Notes: a model not told the origin generated them from the sequence alone. Positions 47,130 to 59,138 are shown, counted from the first letter of the stretch. The stretch: DNA of 64,000 nt from Deinococcus sp. LM3 (GCF_002017875.1 NZ_MUFV01000001.1:1193501-1257500); one strand, 5' to 3'. Numbers and translations: made by a program.

Positions 47130-48103
47130 GGGCCGGGAGTGCGTGGCTGGACGGGTGGCGGCGCTGGCTGGACCCGCGTTACACCTGGGGGCGGGCCACG
47201 CACAACCTGGGGCTGAAGCTGCTGGCGCTGGGCGTGTCGGTGACGTTGTGGTTCGTGGCGACCGGGGACCGGCGCGCGAATGTCGAGCAGGGGTTCGACG
47301 TGCCGGTCACGGTGAGGGACACGACCGGGAACGGGCAGGAGAAACGCGCGACGAGCAACCTCAGTCCGTCGTCGGTGCGGGTGACGTTGCGGGGCCGCCC
47401 GGAACGGCTGCGGGAACTGCAACCCGAGAACATCGAGGCGGTCGTGGACGTGACGGGCGTACCGGAGGGAAGTTTCACGCAGCCGGTCACGGTGACGGCC
47501 CCGACCGGGACCGAGGTGCAGCGGCAGTCGCCGGCGCGGGTGCAGGGTTTCGTGGATACGCAGGTGACGCGCACGCTGCCGGTCACGCTGAGCGTGGCGT
47601 CCCCGCCCGAGGCGAGCGTGCCGCGCTACGTGGTGCTGCCGGCCGAGGCGGGCGTGTCCGGGCCGGGGCAGGTGGTGTCCAGGGTCGCGCGGCTGGTGAC
47701 CAGCCCGGCGGCGCTGGCGGCCGGGGCCGAGCGGGAGGTGCCGCTCGTGGCACTGGACGAGGCGGGCCTGCCGGTCGAGGGCGTGAAGGCCAATCCGTCC
47801 ACGGTGACGGTACGCCGCCTGGATACCGGGGAGTTGCCGGTGAAGACGGTGCGGGTGGTGCTGAACGATCCCCCGGCGACGCTGCGGGTCACGTCGGTCA
47901 GCGTGCAGCCCAGCACGGTGCGGGTGGTGGCGGCCCCGGAGTTGCTGGGGCGGCTGCGGGAGGTGAGCGGCGCGGTCACGTACCGGGTCGGTACGTACAC
48001 CGCGCCGGTCACGCTGGCGATTCCGGCGGGCGCGCAGACACTGGAGACCGTCAGTGTGCGCCTGACGGTCGAGCGGGTGAGCGCGGCCCCGGCGTCGCCC
48101 TGA
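47126..48103 (+). CDS. cdaR: YbbR-domain protein, CdaA regulator CdaR
   Basis: A 325-residue protein with one N-terminal membrane segment (NLGLKLLALGVSVTLWFVATG, the usual YbbR start) and about three to four extracytoplasmic YbbR-like beta domains (VTLRGRPERLRELQPENIEAVVDVTG, VPLVALDEAGLPVEGVKANPSTVTV, VSVQPSTVRVVAAPELLG). YbbR/CdaR proteins control the adjacent diadenylate cyclase. The GTG at 47126 overlaps the cdaA stop, which supports coupled translation. Confidence 0.88.
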   Translation: MRAGSAWLDGWRRWLDPRYTWGRATHNLGLKLLALGVSVTLWFVATGDRRANVEQGFDVPVTVRDTTGNGQEKRATSNLSPSSVRVTLRGRPERLRELQPENIEAVVDVTGVPEGSFTQPVTVTAPTGTEVQRQSPARVQGFVDTQVTRTLPVTLSVASPPEASVPRYVVLPAEAGVSGPGQVVSRVARLVTSPAALAAGAEREVPLVALDEAGLPVEGVKANPSTVTVRRLDTGELPVKTVRVVLNDPPATLRVTSVSVQPSTVRVVAAPELLGRLREVSGAVTYRVGTYTAPVTLAIPAGAQTLETVSVRLTVERVSAAPASP

Positions 48104-48264
48104 GCGGTCCCTCCGGCCCGGCCCCGGCCGCTGACGTCCGCTCCTGGCCGCGCCCCCGTCAGGGCCGTCGCCTCCCGGCTGGCCCGGCTGTCACCGGGCC
48201 GGGCACGGCCGAAAGTGACCGGAGTGTCATCGCGCGTGGGGGGCGGCGGCGTATAGTCGGAGGC

Positions 48265-48297
48265 ATGATGTGGGGAAGCGGCCACATGACCCTGTGA
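48265..48297 (+). CDS. leaderless 10-codon mini-ORF coupled to yqeK
   Basis: TATAGT (48252-48257) is followed by 7 bases and an ATG. The ORF, MMWGSGHMTL, ends in a TGA that overlaps a GTG (48294) in the yqeK frame as GTGA. No Shine-Dalgarno serves that GTG well, so ribosomes loading on the leaderless ATG could re-initiate there. Confidence 0.55.
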   Translation: MMWGSGHMTL

Positions 48298-48920
48298 TTG
48301 CCCAGCTCCTCGTACCCCGGCACCCGGTGGCCGAGTGGACTGGCTGGGAGGAACGCGTGCGGCTGATGGTCCGGCCCAGGCGTTACGAACACGTGTTGCG
48401 CGTGGCTGAACTGGCCGCGCAGATCGCCCTGGCCAACGGACTGGACGACATGCGCGCCTACGCGGCCGGGATTCTGCACGACATCGCCCGTGACCTGCCG
48501 GACGCCGAACTGCTGCGGCTCGCGCCGCCCGAGTGCGACATCGACGCCGGGCATCCGCTGGCGCTGCACGGGCGGGCCGCGCGGGTGCTGCTGGAACGCT
48601 GGGGGTATCAGGACCGGGTGGTGCTGGAGGCCGTGGAGGACCACACGACTGGCCCGCGCGGCGGGAATCCGGTGGCGGACTGCGTGTACATCGCGGACGT
48701 GTCCGAGCCGGGGAGGGGCGTAAACGCCGACATCCGCGAACTGGCGCTGCGGGACCTGAATGCGGCGCTGGAGCGCGCCATCGTCTCGAAGGTCACGTAC
48801 CTGCAGGGGCGCGGTATTCAGGTGCATCCGCGCACCCTGCTGTCCTATCACGCGCTGCCGTGCGTGGCCCGGCAGGACCAGGGCGGGTCCGCTTCCCTCC
48901 TGACGGCCCCTCAGCCATGA
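48294..48920 (+). CDS. yqeK: YqeK-type HD hydrolase (Ap4A hydrolase)
   Basis: A protein of about 208 residues with the HD motif YEHVLRVAELAAQIALANG and AAGILHDIARDLPD, then HPLALHGRAARVLLE and VYIADVSEPGRG with the conserved YIADxxEP of YqeK. YqeK enzymes split diadenosine tetraphosphate symmetrically. The next genes (LCP protein, rsfS) are its usual neighbours. I favour the GTG at 48294 because it overlaps the stop of a leaderless mini-ORF; the GTG at 48270 in the same frame would add 8 residues. Confidence 0.85.
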   Translation: MIAQLLVPRHPVAEWTGWEERVRLMVRPRRYEHVLRVAELAAQIALANGLDDMRAYAAGILHDIARDLPDAELLRLAPPECDIDAGHPLALHGRAARVLLERWGYQDRVVLEAVEDHTTGPRGGNPVADCVYIADVSEPGRGVNADIRELALRDLNAALERAIVSKVTYLQGRGIQVHPRTLLSYHALPCVARQDQGGSASLLTAPQP

Positions 48921-50212
48921 GCGGCGGGGGTTCCGGGTCGGGGCGCGCGCCCCGCATCGCTGGCCTGCGCGCCCTGCAGGCGTTCGGTCTGACCCTGTCG
49001 TGCCTGTCCCTGGGGGGCTTCGCGCTGCTCAGCGGGGCGGGCCGCACGGTCGCGTCGACGGTCACGCCGGGCGCCGCGCCGCAGTTCACGGTGCTGATCG
49101 CCGGGCGGGACATCGTGTACTGCTACTACCGGCAGCCCTGCAAGGACCAGGATCAGCGGACCGGGCTGGTGCAGCCGCCGAACACCGACACGGTCATGCT
49201 GGTCAAGGTGGACGGGTCGAGCGTGCGGGTGCTGAACATCCCGCGCGACACGAACGTGGGGCCGTTCGACCGCTTCAGTTCCATCGCGGCGCAGAAGGTG
49301 AACAGCCAGTACCACTCGGGCGGCCCGGAGGCCCTCGCGCGGGCCGTGGAGACCATCACGGGCGAGCGGGTGGACTCGTATGTGGTGGTCCGCACCGATT
49401 ACGTCGAGCGGGTCATCGACGCGCTGGGTGGCCTGAACGTCACGGTTCCCGAGGGCGGCATCGAGTGGATCGACAACGCGGCCGGCGTGAACCTGCAACT
49501 GCCGGCCGGCGCGCACCTGCTCAGGGGCAAGGAGGCGGTGCTGTTCCTGCGGGTCCGGAAGGGCTTCGGGGACGATTACGGCCGCATCGACCACCAGAAG
49601 CAGGCGCTGACGCAGCTCGCGGGCCGCCTGAAGTCCGCGCAGGGCCTCGCGGCGCTCCCCACCATCCTGGGCGGCATCGGGAACGGCGTGGAAACGAACG
49701 CCGACCCGAACACGCTGGTGACGCTGCGGCCCTTCCTGAGTCAGCTGAAACTGAGTTTCGCGACGCTGCCCACCGACGAGATTCCCGGCACCTTCAACCT
49801 CGCCGTGAACCGCGAGCGGCTCGCCGCGCTGTGGGGCGACACGCCCGCCCCGGCGGCCGACGCGCCGTCCGTGAAGGTGACGGTCGTGGACGCCAGCGGC
49901 GCGGGCCTGGGCGCCGGCCTGAGCCGGGCGCTGGGCGCGCTGGGTTACGCGGACGTGCAGGTCACGGTCGCCCCGCCCAGCCTGGAAGCCAGTCAGGTGT
50001 TCACGCAGCAGGACGTGGCGCAGGCGGGCGCGCTCGCGGACCTGCTGAACCTGCCGCGCCTGCAGGGCGAACGCTTCCCGGTCGCGCCGGGCGAGGTGGG
50101 CGTGCTGCTGGGCCGGGACGCGCAGGACACGCTGTCGCAACTCGCGGCGCTGGCCGGCGCGCCCGTCCCGCCGCCCGCCGCCCCCACCCCCGTCCCCCCC
50201 ACCGGCAATTAA
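48917..50212 (+). CDS. LytR-CpsA-Psr (LCP) family protein with LytR C-terminal domain
   Basis: A 431-residue protein with an N-terminal membrane anchor (FGLTLSCLSLGGFALLSGA) and the LCP domain: FTVLIAGRDIVYCYY, NTDTVMLVKVDGSSVRVLNIPRDTNV (the catalytic-type Arg and Asp), VDSYVVVRTDYVERVIDALGG and FLRVRKGFGDDYGRIDHQKQ. A LytR_C-like domain (VKVTVVDASGAGLGAGLSRALGALGY) follows. LCP enzymes attach polymers to peptidoglycan. The start overlaps the yqeK stop (ATGA). Confidence 0.9.
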   Translation: MSGGGSGSGRAPRIAGLRALQAFGLTLSCLSLGGFALLSGAGRTVASTVTPGAAPQFTVLIAGRDIVYCYYRQPCKDQDQRTGLVQPPNTDTVMLVKVDGSSVRVLNIPRDTNVGPFDRFSSIAAQKVNSQYHSGGPEALARAVETITGERVDSYVVVRTDYVERVIDALGGLNVTVPEGGIEWIDNAAGVNLQLPAGAHLLRGKEAVLFLRVRKGFGDDYGRIDHQKQALTQLAGRLKSAQGLAALPTILGGIGNGVETNADPNTLVTLRPFLSQLKLSFATLPTDEIPGTFNLAVNRERLAALWGDTPAPAADAPSVKVTVVDASGAGLGAGLSRALGALGYADVQVTVAPPSLEASQVFTQQDVAQAGALADLLNLPRLQGERFPVAPGEVGVLLGRDAQDTLSQLAALAGAPVPPPAAPTPVPPTGN

Positions 50213-50447
50213 GGCGTTCCAGTCGCGTGCGCCGTCCCGGCACGTGAGCGGCGTCGCCTTGTGCGCCGCGCAGACCTGTACACTGACCTGTTGCTGCGCC
50301 GCCCGCCGCCCGTTCACTGCCGGTCCAGACCGGCCGCAATGAGGCCGGGGCCGCGCTCACCGCGCCGCGACCAGAGCCCCTGCGACCGGCGCCCCGGCCC
50401 CCCCCTGGCAGCGTCCGCTGCGCCCCCCACCCATCCCCGGAGTACCC

Positions 50448-50825
<378 letters not shown>

Positions 50826-50835
50826 TCCGGCGCGT

Positions 50836-50875
50836 AGCGGCCCGGCCTCACCCACGCGGTGCAGGCCGGGCCGCT
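50836..50875. terminator. bidirectional terminator hairpin after rsfS
   Basis: AGCGGCCCGGCCT (50836-50848) pairs perfectly with AGGCCGGGCCGCT (50863-50875), between converging genes. Confidence 0.75.
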
Positions 50876-50891
50876 GCATGTATGCCTGGAT

Positions 50892-51368
50892 TCAGGCCGG
50901 TTCGGTCGGCAGGGCGGCGCGGATGCTGCCGGGCAGTTCGCGGGCCACGCGGTCCAGGGTGCGGCCGGCGGCGGCGCGGATCATCTTCTCGAAGGCCGCG
51001 CCGCCCCAGCCCTGCGCGTCGGGCGTGGCGAGGTGCGCGCGGAACTGGAAGGTGAAGTGCAGGTCCGTGCCCTCCGCGCGGGCCTGCCCGGCAACCTCTA
51101 CCCAGGCGCGCTCGCCGCTCAGGGCCTGCGGGATCAGGTCCGCGCCGTCCGGCGTGAGGCTTAGGAGGCTGTGGAACGGCAGGTCGGCGTCCCCCAGGCC
51201 CGGCAGCGGCACGACCAGTTCGCCGCGCACGCCGCCCTCGTCGGCGCGCAGGTCCCGCAGGAACCGCAGGCGGCCCAGCGCGCGGGCGGGGTCACGCACG
51301 AACGCCAGCGCGTCGGCGGGCGGGCCGGGGTACGGCAGGGTGAAGGTCTGCGCGGCGTCGAAGATCAC
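50892..51368 (-). CDS. Deinococcus-type conserved hypothetical protein (DUF3809-like)
   Basis: A 158-residue protein with no signal or membrane segment. The pattern (FTLPYPGPPADALAFVRDP at the start, then beta strands and a final amphipathic helix FEKMIRAAAGRTLDRVARELP) resembles an SRPBCC-like lipid-binding fold. I recall a DUF3809 family confined to Deinococcus with this look, but I cannot confirm membership. It is transcribed after a 91-residue hypothetical gene on the same strand. Confidence 0.6.
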   Translation of the reverse strand: MIFDAAQTFTLPYPGPPADALAFVRDPARALGRLRFLRDLRADEGGVRGELVVPLPGLGDADLPFHSLLSLTPDGADLIPQALSGERAWVEVAGQARAEGTDLHFTFQFRAHLATPDAQGWGGAAFEKMIRAAAGRTLDRVARELPGSIRAALPTEPA

Positions 51369-51393
51369 GCGGGGCTCCGGGGGGCCGTCACGG

Positions 51394-51669
51394 TCAGTCC
51401 ACCCATTCGATCACGACGCGGTTCTCGGCCAGCGCGGCCTGCAACTCGGCGTCCCCGGCGCTGCGCAGGCGCGACAGGTGCGCGAAGCGGGGCGTGGCCG
51501 ACGCGAAGCCCAGCCGGACGATCACGTCGTCGCTGGCCTCGTCCTTCCCGATGCGCCACACCAGCTGCCCGCCCAGCGCCTCCAGCTGACGCAGCAGGTC
51601 CGGCGTGACCGGCGGGCGGCCGTCTGCGTTCGGGTCGCCGGGCAGGTCAGGGGACAGGTCGGCATTCAT
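51394..51669 (-). CDS. small Deinococcus-type hypothetical protein (DUF3248-like)
   Basis: A 91-residue acidic protein with a central strand-rich part (GGQLVWRIGKDEASDDVIVRLGFAS) and a C-terminal helix ending VVIEWVD. I recall DUF3248 proteins of Deinococcus with this size; the assignment is tentative. TACAAT (51676-51681, minus) lies 6 bases before the ATG at 51669, so it is leaderless, and it is divergent from the gene at 51714 with overlapping promoters. Confidence 0.6.
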   Translation of the reverse strand: MNADLSPDLPGDPNADGRPPVTPDLLRQLEALGGQLVWRIGKDEASDDVIVRLGFASATPRFAHLSRLRSAGDAELQAALAENRVVIEWVD

Positions 51670-51713
51670 GCGGGCATTGTACGCGGCGGGCCGGGGCGGG
51701 TAGAACAGGAACC

Positions 51714-51992
51714 ATGACAGACATCAACGCCGATCCCGCTGCCGGCCTCAGCTGGCGCGCCCTGGAAACCCGCGTGGGCCTGGACAGCCTGCCTGCCTTT
51801 CACCGCGCGTTCCTGACGTGGCGCGGCATCGAGGGCGCCGACGACATGCCGCTGCGGCGCGTGCAGCAGCGCGTGGAGGCCGAACTGAACCGGCTGGTGC
51901 AGGCCGGGCAGGCGACCCGCAGCGGCGAGGACTGGTACCTGACCCCGGACGCCCTGAGCGGCTTCCCGCCGGCGCAGCCGTTCCTGACCTGA
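51714..51992 (+). CDS. hypothetical protein
   Basis: A 92-residue protein, all helical by appearance, ending in a winged-helix-like hairpin (LNRLVQAGQATRSGEDWYLTPDALSGF), so it may be a small DNA-binding or adaptor protein; this is inference only. TAGAAC (51701-51706) ends 7 bases before the ATG. Good third-position G+C bias supports coding. Confidence 0.55.
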   Translation: MTDINADPAAGLSWRALETRVGLDSLPAFHRAFLTWRGIEGADDMPLRRVQQRVEAELNRLVQAGQATRSGEDWYLTPDALSGFPPAQPFLT

Positions 51993-52016
51993 GGGGCAAG
52001 CCCGTATCCTGTGGGG

Positions 52017-52064
52017 ATGACTGCTTCCCTTCTCCCCTGCCCCGCCCGCCCGGAGCCCGTATGA
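52017..52064 (+). CDS. leaderless 15-codon mini-ORF coupled to rsmD
   Basis: TATCCT (52005-52010) is followed by 6 bases and an ATG. The ORF, MTASLLPCPARPEPV, stops at TGA 52062-52064, which overlaps the rsmD ATG at 52061 as ATGA. A weak CGGAG lies inside it. Confidence 0.55.
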   Translation: MTASLLPCPARPEPV

Positions 52065-52654
52065 GCCTGCGCATTCTGGGCGGCAGCGCCAAGGGCCGCG
52101 CGCTGGAAGTACCGGACAGCGCCCGGCCCAGCGGCGCACGCATCCGCAAGAGCCTGTTCGACCTGCTGGCCGCGCGACTGCCGCACGGCACCTTCCTGGA
52201 TATGCACGGCGGCAGCGGCGCCATCGGTCTGGAAGCCGCCAGCCGGGGGTACCGGGTGACGCTGATCGAGATGGACGGCCGCGCCGTGAAGGCCCTCGAG
52301 GCGAACGCCCGCGCGCTGGGCCTGCGCGCCCGCATCCTGAAGGGCGACGCGCAGAGCCTGATGCCGGCGCTGGGGCCGTTCGACATCGTGTTCAGCGACC
52401 CGCCGTACGACGTGGACATTCCCGCGCTGGCCGCGAACCTGCTCTCCCGGAACGTGGTGCGGCCCGGCGGCCTGCTGATCTGCCAGCACCCGGACCGCAC
52501 GCGCCTGCCCGAGAAGGCCGGCTACACCCGCGAGGTCCGCGAGTACGGCAGCAACAGCCTGACCATCTACGAACGCGACGAACCCACCGACGAACCGACC
52601 GAAGAACCCACGGACGAGGCGGGCGGCCATGAAGGCGCGGCGGAAGTAGGGTAA
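52061..52654 (+). CDS. rsmD: 16S rRNA m2G966 methyltransferase RsmD
   Basis: A 197-residue SAM-dependent N2-methyltransferase. The N-terminus MSLRILGGSAKGRALEVP, GARIRKSLFDLLAARL, the SAM motif FLDMHGGSGAIGLEAASRG and the catalytic FSDPPYD define RsmD. The C-terminal 30 residues are an added Asp/Glu/Pro/Thr repeat tail (DEPTDEPTEEPTDE). The ATG overlaps the stop of a leaderless mini-ORF. coaD follows, as in many bacteria. Confidence 0.92.
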   Translation: MSLRILGGSAKGRALEVPDSARPSGARIRKSLFDLLAARLPHGTFLDMHGGSGAIGLEAASRGYRVTLIEMDGRAVKALEANARALGLRARILKGDAQSLMPALGPFDIVFSDPPYDVDIPALAANLLSRNVVRPGGLLICQHPDRTRLPEKAGYTREVREYGSNSLTIYERDEPTDEPTEEPTDEAGGHEGAAEVG

Positions 52655-53218
<564 letters not shown>

Positions 53219-53228
53219 CCACACAGGC

Positions 53229-53263
53229 AGGGGGCCGGACACCACTGGCGTGTCCGGCCCCCT
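53229..53263. terminator. bidirectional terminator between coaD and metK
   Basis: AGGGGGCCGGACAC (53229-53242) pairs perfectly with GTGTCCGGCCCCCT (53250-53263), followed by CTTTC on the plus strand. Confidence 0.85.
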
Positions 53264-53277
53264 CTTTCACCCCGTCG

Positions 53278-54643
<1,366 letters not shown>

Positions 54644-54727
54644 AGGACGAAAGGGCAGGGTCTGGCCTGTCACGCCAGACGCCCGGAAGCTGACACGGGC
54701 CTGACCGGAGGGCTCAGAATGAGGTGA

Positions 54728-55413
<686 letters not shown>

Positions 55414-55417
<4 letters not shown>

Positions 55418-56439
55418 CGCCCCCCGCACCGGATGGCCTGCCGCCCGGCCCGGCGGCGCGCCTCACCCCGAACGCCACCCCGCCGGAGACGGCAGACCGC
55501 GCGCCGGACGACGCCTGGATGGACGCGCTGCCGCAGGCGGTGCTGCTGGCCCGCGCGGGACTGGTGACGCGCGTGAACGCCTCGGCCGCGCGGCTGTGGG
55601 GGGTGCCGCACGAGCGGGCGCTGGGCCGCCCTGTGCTGGAGGTCGTGCGGCGGCACACCCTGGAAACGCTGTTGGAACGCGGCGGTGAACTGGAACTGGA
55701 GGTCACGGGCCGCACCCTGCGCTGCGCGGCCACCCGCAGCGGTGAGCAGGGCGCGCTGATCGTGGAGGACGTCACCGAACACCGCCGCCGCGAGGCGGAA
55801 CTGCGCGAGGCGACGGCGGTGCTGAGCCACGAGTTCCGCACGCCAGTCGCGGCGCTGCGCGGGGTGCTGGAGGCGCTGGAGTACGACATGCCGCGCGACC
55901 TGTCGCAGAACTTCGTGCGGCAGGGCCTGCAGGAGACCGAGCGGCTGGCGCGGCTGGTCGAGGACCTCGCGGTGGGGTTCCGGCCCACGCGGGCGCGGAC
56001 GCTGCCGCTGGCCGAGGCGTTCACGCGCGCCGAGCGGCTGCTGAAAGCGGACCTGCACGCGCGCGGCGCGGCCCTCACGTTCGGCGCGGATCATCTGGTG
56101 CGCGCCGACCCCGACAAGCTGCTGCAGGTGCTGCTGAACCTGATCGAGAACGCCCTGAAGTACGGCCCGGCCGGCCAGCACGTCGAGGTGATCACGGCCG
56201 AGCGGGGCACCTGGGTGGAAGTCAGCGTGCTCGACCGGGGCACCCCGATTCCCGATACCGAGAACCTGTTCCGGGCGCACACGCGGGGCCGAGCGGCGAC
56301 CGGGCAGGGCAGCGGCATGGGCCTGTACATCGTCCGGAGCATCGTGCAGGGCTGGGGCGGGCAGGCGTGGGCCGAGCGGCGCGGCGACGCGAACGCCTTC
56401 TGCTTCACGCTGCCCGGTGTGGGAGGCCTGGGCCTGTAA
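55414..56439 (+). CDS. phoR: PhoR-like PAS sensor histidine kinase, apparently soluble
   Basis: A 341-residue kinase. A disordered N-terminus, a PAS domain (MDALPQAVLLARAGLVTRVNASAARLWGVP), an HisKA domain with ATAVLSHEFRTPVAALRG, and a HATPase (LLNLIENALKYGP, VLDRGTPIP, GSGMGLYIVRSIVQGWGG). Most PhoR proteins have membrane segments; none is visible here, so it may be tethered by partners or may respond to PhoU in the cytoplasm. The GTG at 55414 overlaps the regulator stop (GTGA). Confidence 0.82.
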
Positions 56440-56600
56440 CGTCGCCCCGTTCCGACCTCCCTGCCCCTGCCCGGTCGCCGCGCGGGGCCGTTTCCCGCCT
56501 GCGGCGTGCCCGCCGCCGGCCTCGACACTGACCACCCACACTGACCACCCTCTGACACGCTGCCCCCTGCGGGGTGGTACGTTCATGAACAGGAGTTCCC

Positions 56601-57245
56601 ATGCGTGAAGCCCTTGAAAACGATCTACGTGCCGTCCTGAACGGCGCCCTGAACATGCTCGGCACGGTCGAGCGGATGCTGCCCGTGGCGGCCGACGTGC
56701 TGCTGCGTGAGAACGTGGACCGCCTGCCGGAAGTCAAGGCCCTGGACCTCGAGGTGGACGCGCAGGAGGCGCAGATCGAGGCCGAGTGCCTGCGGATCAT
56801 CGCGCTGCACCAGCCGGTCGCGCGGGACCTGCGGATGGTCGCGCTGATCCTCAAGAGCCTCAGCGACATCGAGCGCATGGGCGATTACGTGGTGCATGTC
56901 GCCGAGGACGGCGCGGAACTCGCGCAGGCCCCGGCACTCAAGCGCTACGTGAACCTCGCGCGGATGCTCGAGCGGCTGGGCGAGATGAGCGAGAACCTGC
57001 GCACCGCCATCGCCGACCGCGACGTGACGCGCGCCGAGGCGACTGTGCAGATGGACGACGAGGTCGACGACCTGTACGAGCAGATCCAGCGCGAACTGGT
57101 CACGTACATGCTCGAGGATCCCCGCAACATCAGCAAGGCGCTGATGCTGATGCGGGTGGGCCGCAGCCTGGAACGCGTGGGCGACCACATGGAGAACATC
57201 GCCGAGCGCGTGCGTTACTGGGTGACCGGACAGCGCGAGGGCTGA
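56601..57245 (+). CDS. phoU: phosphate signalling protein PhoU
   Basis: A 214-residue all-helical protein made of two three-helix repeats with the metal-binding motifs [24 protein letters not shown] and [24 protein letters not shown]. PhoU couples the phosphate transporter to PhoR and keeps the regulon off when phosphate is plentiful. AGGAG lies 7 bases before the ATG. It follows the PhoB/PhoR-like pair with a 160-base gap that holds no clear gene. Confidence 0.93.
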   Translation: MREALENDLRAVLNGALNMLGTVERMLPVAADVLLRENVDRLPEVKALDLEVDAQEAQIEAECLRIIALHQPVARDLRMVALILKSLSDIERMGDYVVHVAEDGAELAQAPALKRYVNLARMLERLGEMSENLRTAIADRDVTRAEATVQMDDEVDDLYEQIQRELVTYMLEDPRNISKALMLMRVGRSLERVGDHMENIAERVRYWVTGQREG

Positions 57246-57354
57246 CGCCGGGCGCAGGTGGGCCGCCCCTTCCGGGAACGGGGGGGCGGTGTTTCATGGA
57301 GCGGCCTGCCTGGGGAGCCGCGTGGCGGGAATCCTGGGCCTTATCCTGTGGGGC

Positions 57355-58617
57355 GTGAATGCGTTGAAGTCCGGGCCGACCGTGCTGGTGATCGTGGGTG
57401 GCAGCATGGCGGCGGTGAAGGCCCCGTCGGTGCTGCGGCGGCTGCGCGAGCGGGGAGCGGCGGTGCAGGTGATCGCCACGCGCGCGGCGCTGGCGTTCAT
57501 CACGGAACTCAGCCTGAGTACGGCGGCAGACGGGCCGGTCGGGACCGATGAGCACTGGTTCGAGGCCCGGCCCGACGCGCTGCACCTGACGCACGCGCGG
57601 GCGGACGTGGCGGTGGTGGTGGGTGCGTCGGCGGAGTTGCTGGCGGGCGCGGCGCACGGACACGCGAACGAGCTGGCGCTGGCGACACTGCTGAGCGTGC
57701 GTGGGCCGGTGCTGTGGGTGCCCGCCATGAACGAACTGATGTGGATGCACCCGGCGGTGCAGGCGAACGCGGCGACCCTGCGCGGCTGGGGGCACGCGTT
57801 CCTGGGGCCGGAGGTCGGGGCCTTCGGGACGCGCGGCGAGGGCAGCGGCGTGGGCCGCATGAGTGAGCCGGGCGACATCGCGGACGCGGCGCTGGCCCTG
57901 CTCTCCCCCACCGCCCCGGTGCGGGATCTGGCGGGCGTGCGGGTGGTCGTGTCGGCCGGCCCGACCCGCGAGTACCTGGACCCGGTGCGGTTCATCAGCA
58001 ACCCGTCGAGCGGGAAGATGGGCTTCGCGGTGGCCGAGGAGGCGCGCGACCGGGGGGCGGACGTGACGCTGGTGACCGGCCCGGTGAACCTGCCGGACCC
58101 GGCGGGCATGCGGGTCGTGCGGATCGAGTCGGCGCTGGAACTGCGGGACGCGGTGGTGGAGGCCGCGCGCGCGGCGGGCATCGTGGTGATGACGGCAGCG
58201 GTCGCGGACTACCGCGCGGCCACCCAGAGCGGCGAGAAGCAGGCGAAGGTGGCGGGCGACGTGACCGTTCACCTGACACCGAACCCGGACATCCTGGCGC
58301 AACTGGGCCAGGAGAAGGGCGACCGGGTGCTGGTGGGCTTTGCCATGGAGACGCACGCGGGCGTGGAACGCGCGGCCCTGAAGGCGCAGCGCAAGAACGC
58401 GGATTTCATCCTGCTGAACTACCCGACGCGCGAGGGCACGGCGTTCGGCGGGGATGACAATCAGGTGACGCTGGTGCGCCCGGACGGCTCGCATGAGGAC
58501 TGGCCGCGCGTCAGCAAGCGCGAGGTGGCGCGGCGGCTGCTGGATGAGGCGGCGCGGCGCCTGCCGGGTCGGACGGGCGCACCAGCGACTGCCCCTATCA
58601 CCCCGCCCATTGAATAA
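57355..58617 (+). CDS. coaBC: bifunctional phosphopantothenoylcysteine decarboxylase/ligase CoaBC
   Basis: Converts 4'-phosphopantothenate to 4'-phosphopantetheine. The N-terminal CoaC flavoprotein domain has the active His in LHLTHARAD and PAMNELMW, but the usual PASANT motif reads GASAEL. The C-terminal CoaB domain is clear: [46 protein letters not shown] and the KI-type loop [25 protein letters not shown] (57342-57347) lies 7 bases before the GTG at 57355, which marks a leaderless start. Its TAA stop lies inside the ARG box of argR. Confidence 0.9.
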   Translation: MNALKSGPTVLVIVGGSMAAVKAPSVLRRLRERGAAVQVIATRAALAFITELSLSTAADGPVGTDEHWFEARPDALHLTHARADVAVVVGASAELLAGAAHGHANELALATLLSVRGPVLWVPAMNELMWMHPAVQANAATLRGWGHAFLGPEVGAFGTRGEGSGVGRMSEPGDIADAALALLSPTAPVRDLAGVRVVVSAGPTREYLDPVRFISNPSSGKMGFAVAEEARDRGADVTLVTGPVNLPDPAGMRVVRIESALELRDAVVEAARAAGIVVMTAAVADYRAATQSGEKQAKVAGDVTVHLTPNPDILAQLGQEKGDRVLVGFAMETHAGVERAALKAQRKNADFILLNYPTREGTAFGGDDNQVTLVRPDGSHEDWPRVSKREVARRLLDEAARRLPGRTGAPATAPITPPIE

Positions 58618-58638
58618 TTCACTGAATATGCATACCAT
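58610..58638 (+). promoter_or_regulatory. argR promoter overlapped by an ARG box
   Basis: -35 TTGAAT (58610-58615), 17-base spacer, -10 TACCAT (58633-58638), ATG 7 bases later at 58646. The perfect palindrome TGAATAATTCA (58611-58621) matches the core of the ARG box and covers the -35. A second half-site, TGAATATGCATA (58623-58634), lies next to it. Confidence 0.7.
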
Positions 58639-58645
58639 GGGAGGA

Positions 58646-59116
58646 ATGCCGGGACCGCTCAGCAAGGAACAGCGTCAGAAACGCATTCAGGACATCATCG
58701 CCCGCGAGAGCGTCAGCACCCAGGGAGAACTCGTCGAGCGCCTCCAGGCGGACGGCATTCGCGTCACGCAGGCGACCGTCAGCCGCGACATCAACGAACT
58801 GCGCCTCGTGCGCCTCCCGGTCGGCAAGGGCCGCCACCGCTACGCCCTGGCCCAGACGACCGGGCATGTCGGCGCGCAGGAGGAACTCGCCCGCCTCTTC
58901 CAGAACTTCGTGCACGACGTGGACCGCGGCGAGAACATGCTGGTCATCCGCACCGCCGAGGGACACGCCAGCGGCGTCGCACTGCTGCTCGACCGGGTCC
59001 GCCGCGACGACATCGTCGGCACCATCGCCGGCGAGGACACCATCTTCGTCGTGGCCCGCACCACCGCCGAGGCCGAAATCATCATGGAGGAATTCCACGC
59101 CCTGATGCTGGGATAA
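58646..59116 (+). CDS. argR: arginine repressor ArgR
   Basis: A 156-residue hexameric regulator of arginine metabolism. The winged helix has [52 protein letters not shown], and the C-terminal oligomerisation and arginine-binding domain has [16 protein letters not shown] and [17 protein letters not shown] (the GTIAGDDT-type motif). The ATG at 58646 is chosen because it lies 7 bases after TACCAT. Earlier ATGs at 58629 and 58638 would fall in the promoter. An ARG box over the -35 predicts auto-repression. Confidence 0.93.
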   Translation: MPGPLSKEQRQKRIQDIIARESVSTQGELVERLQADGIRVTQATVSRDINELRLVRLPVGKGRHRYALAQTTGHVGAQEELARLFQNFVHDVDRGENMLVIRTAEGHASGVALLLDRVRRDDIVGTIAGEDTIFVVARTTAEAEIIMEEFHALMLG

Positions 59117-59138
59117 CAGCGGATGATGGTTGAAAGTT

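Noticed and set aside
54661..54720. Pho box upstream of the phoB-like gene
   Set aside because: CTGTCA-like strings occur but without the 11-base direct-repeat spacing of PhoB sites.
56585..56608. Seven-codon ORF before phoU (ATG AAC AGG...)
   Set aside because: It contains the phoU ribosome binding site, and TACGTT is only one base before its ATG, so it does not fit the leaderless pattern.
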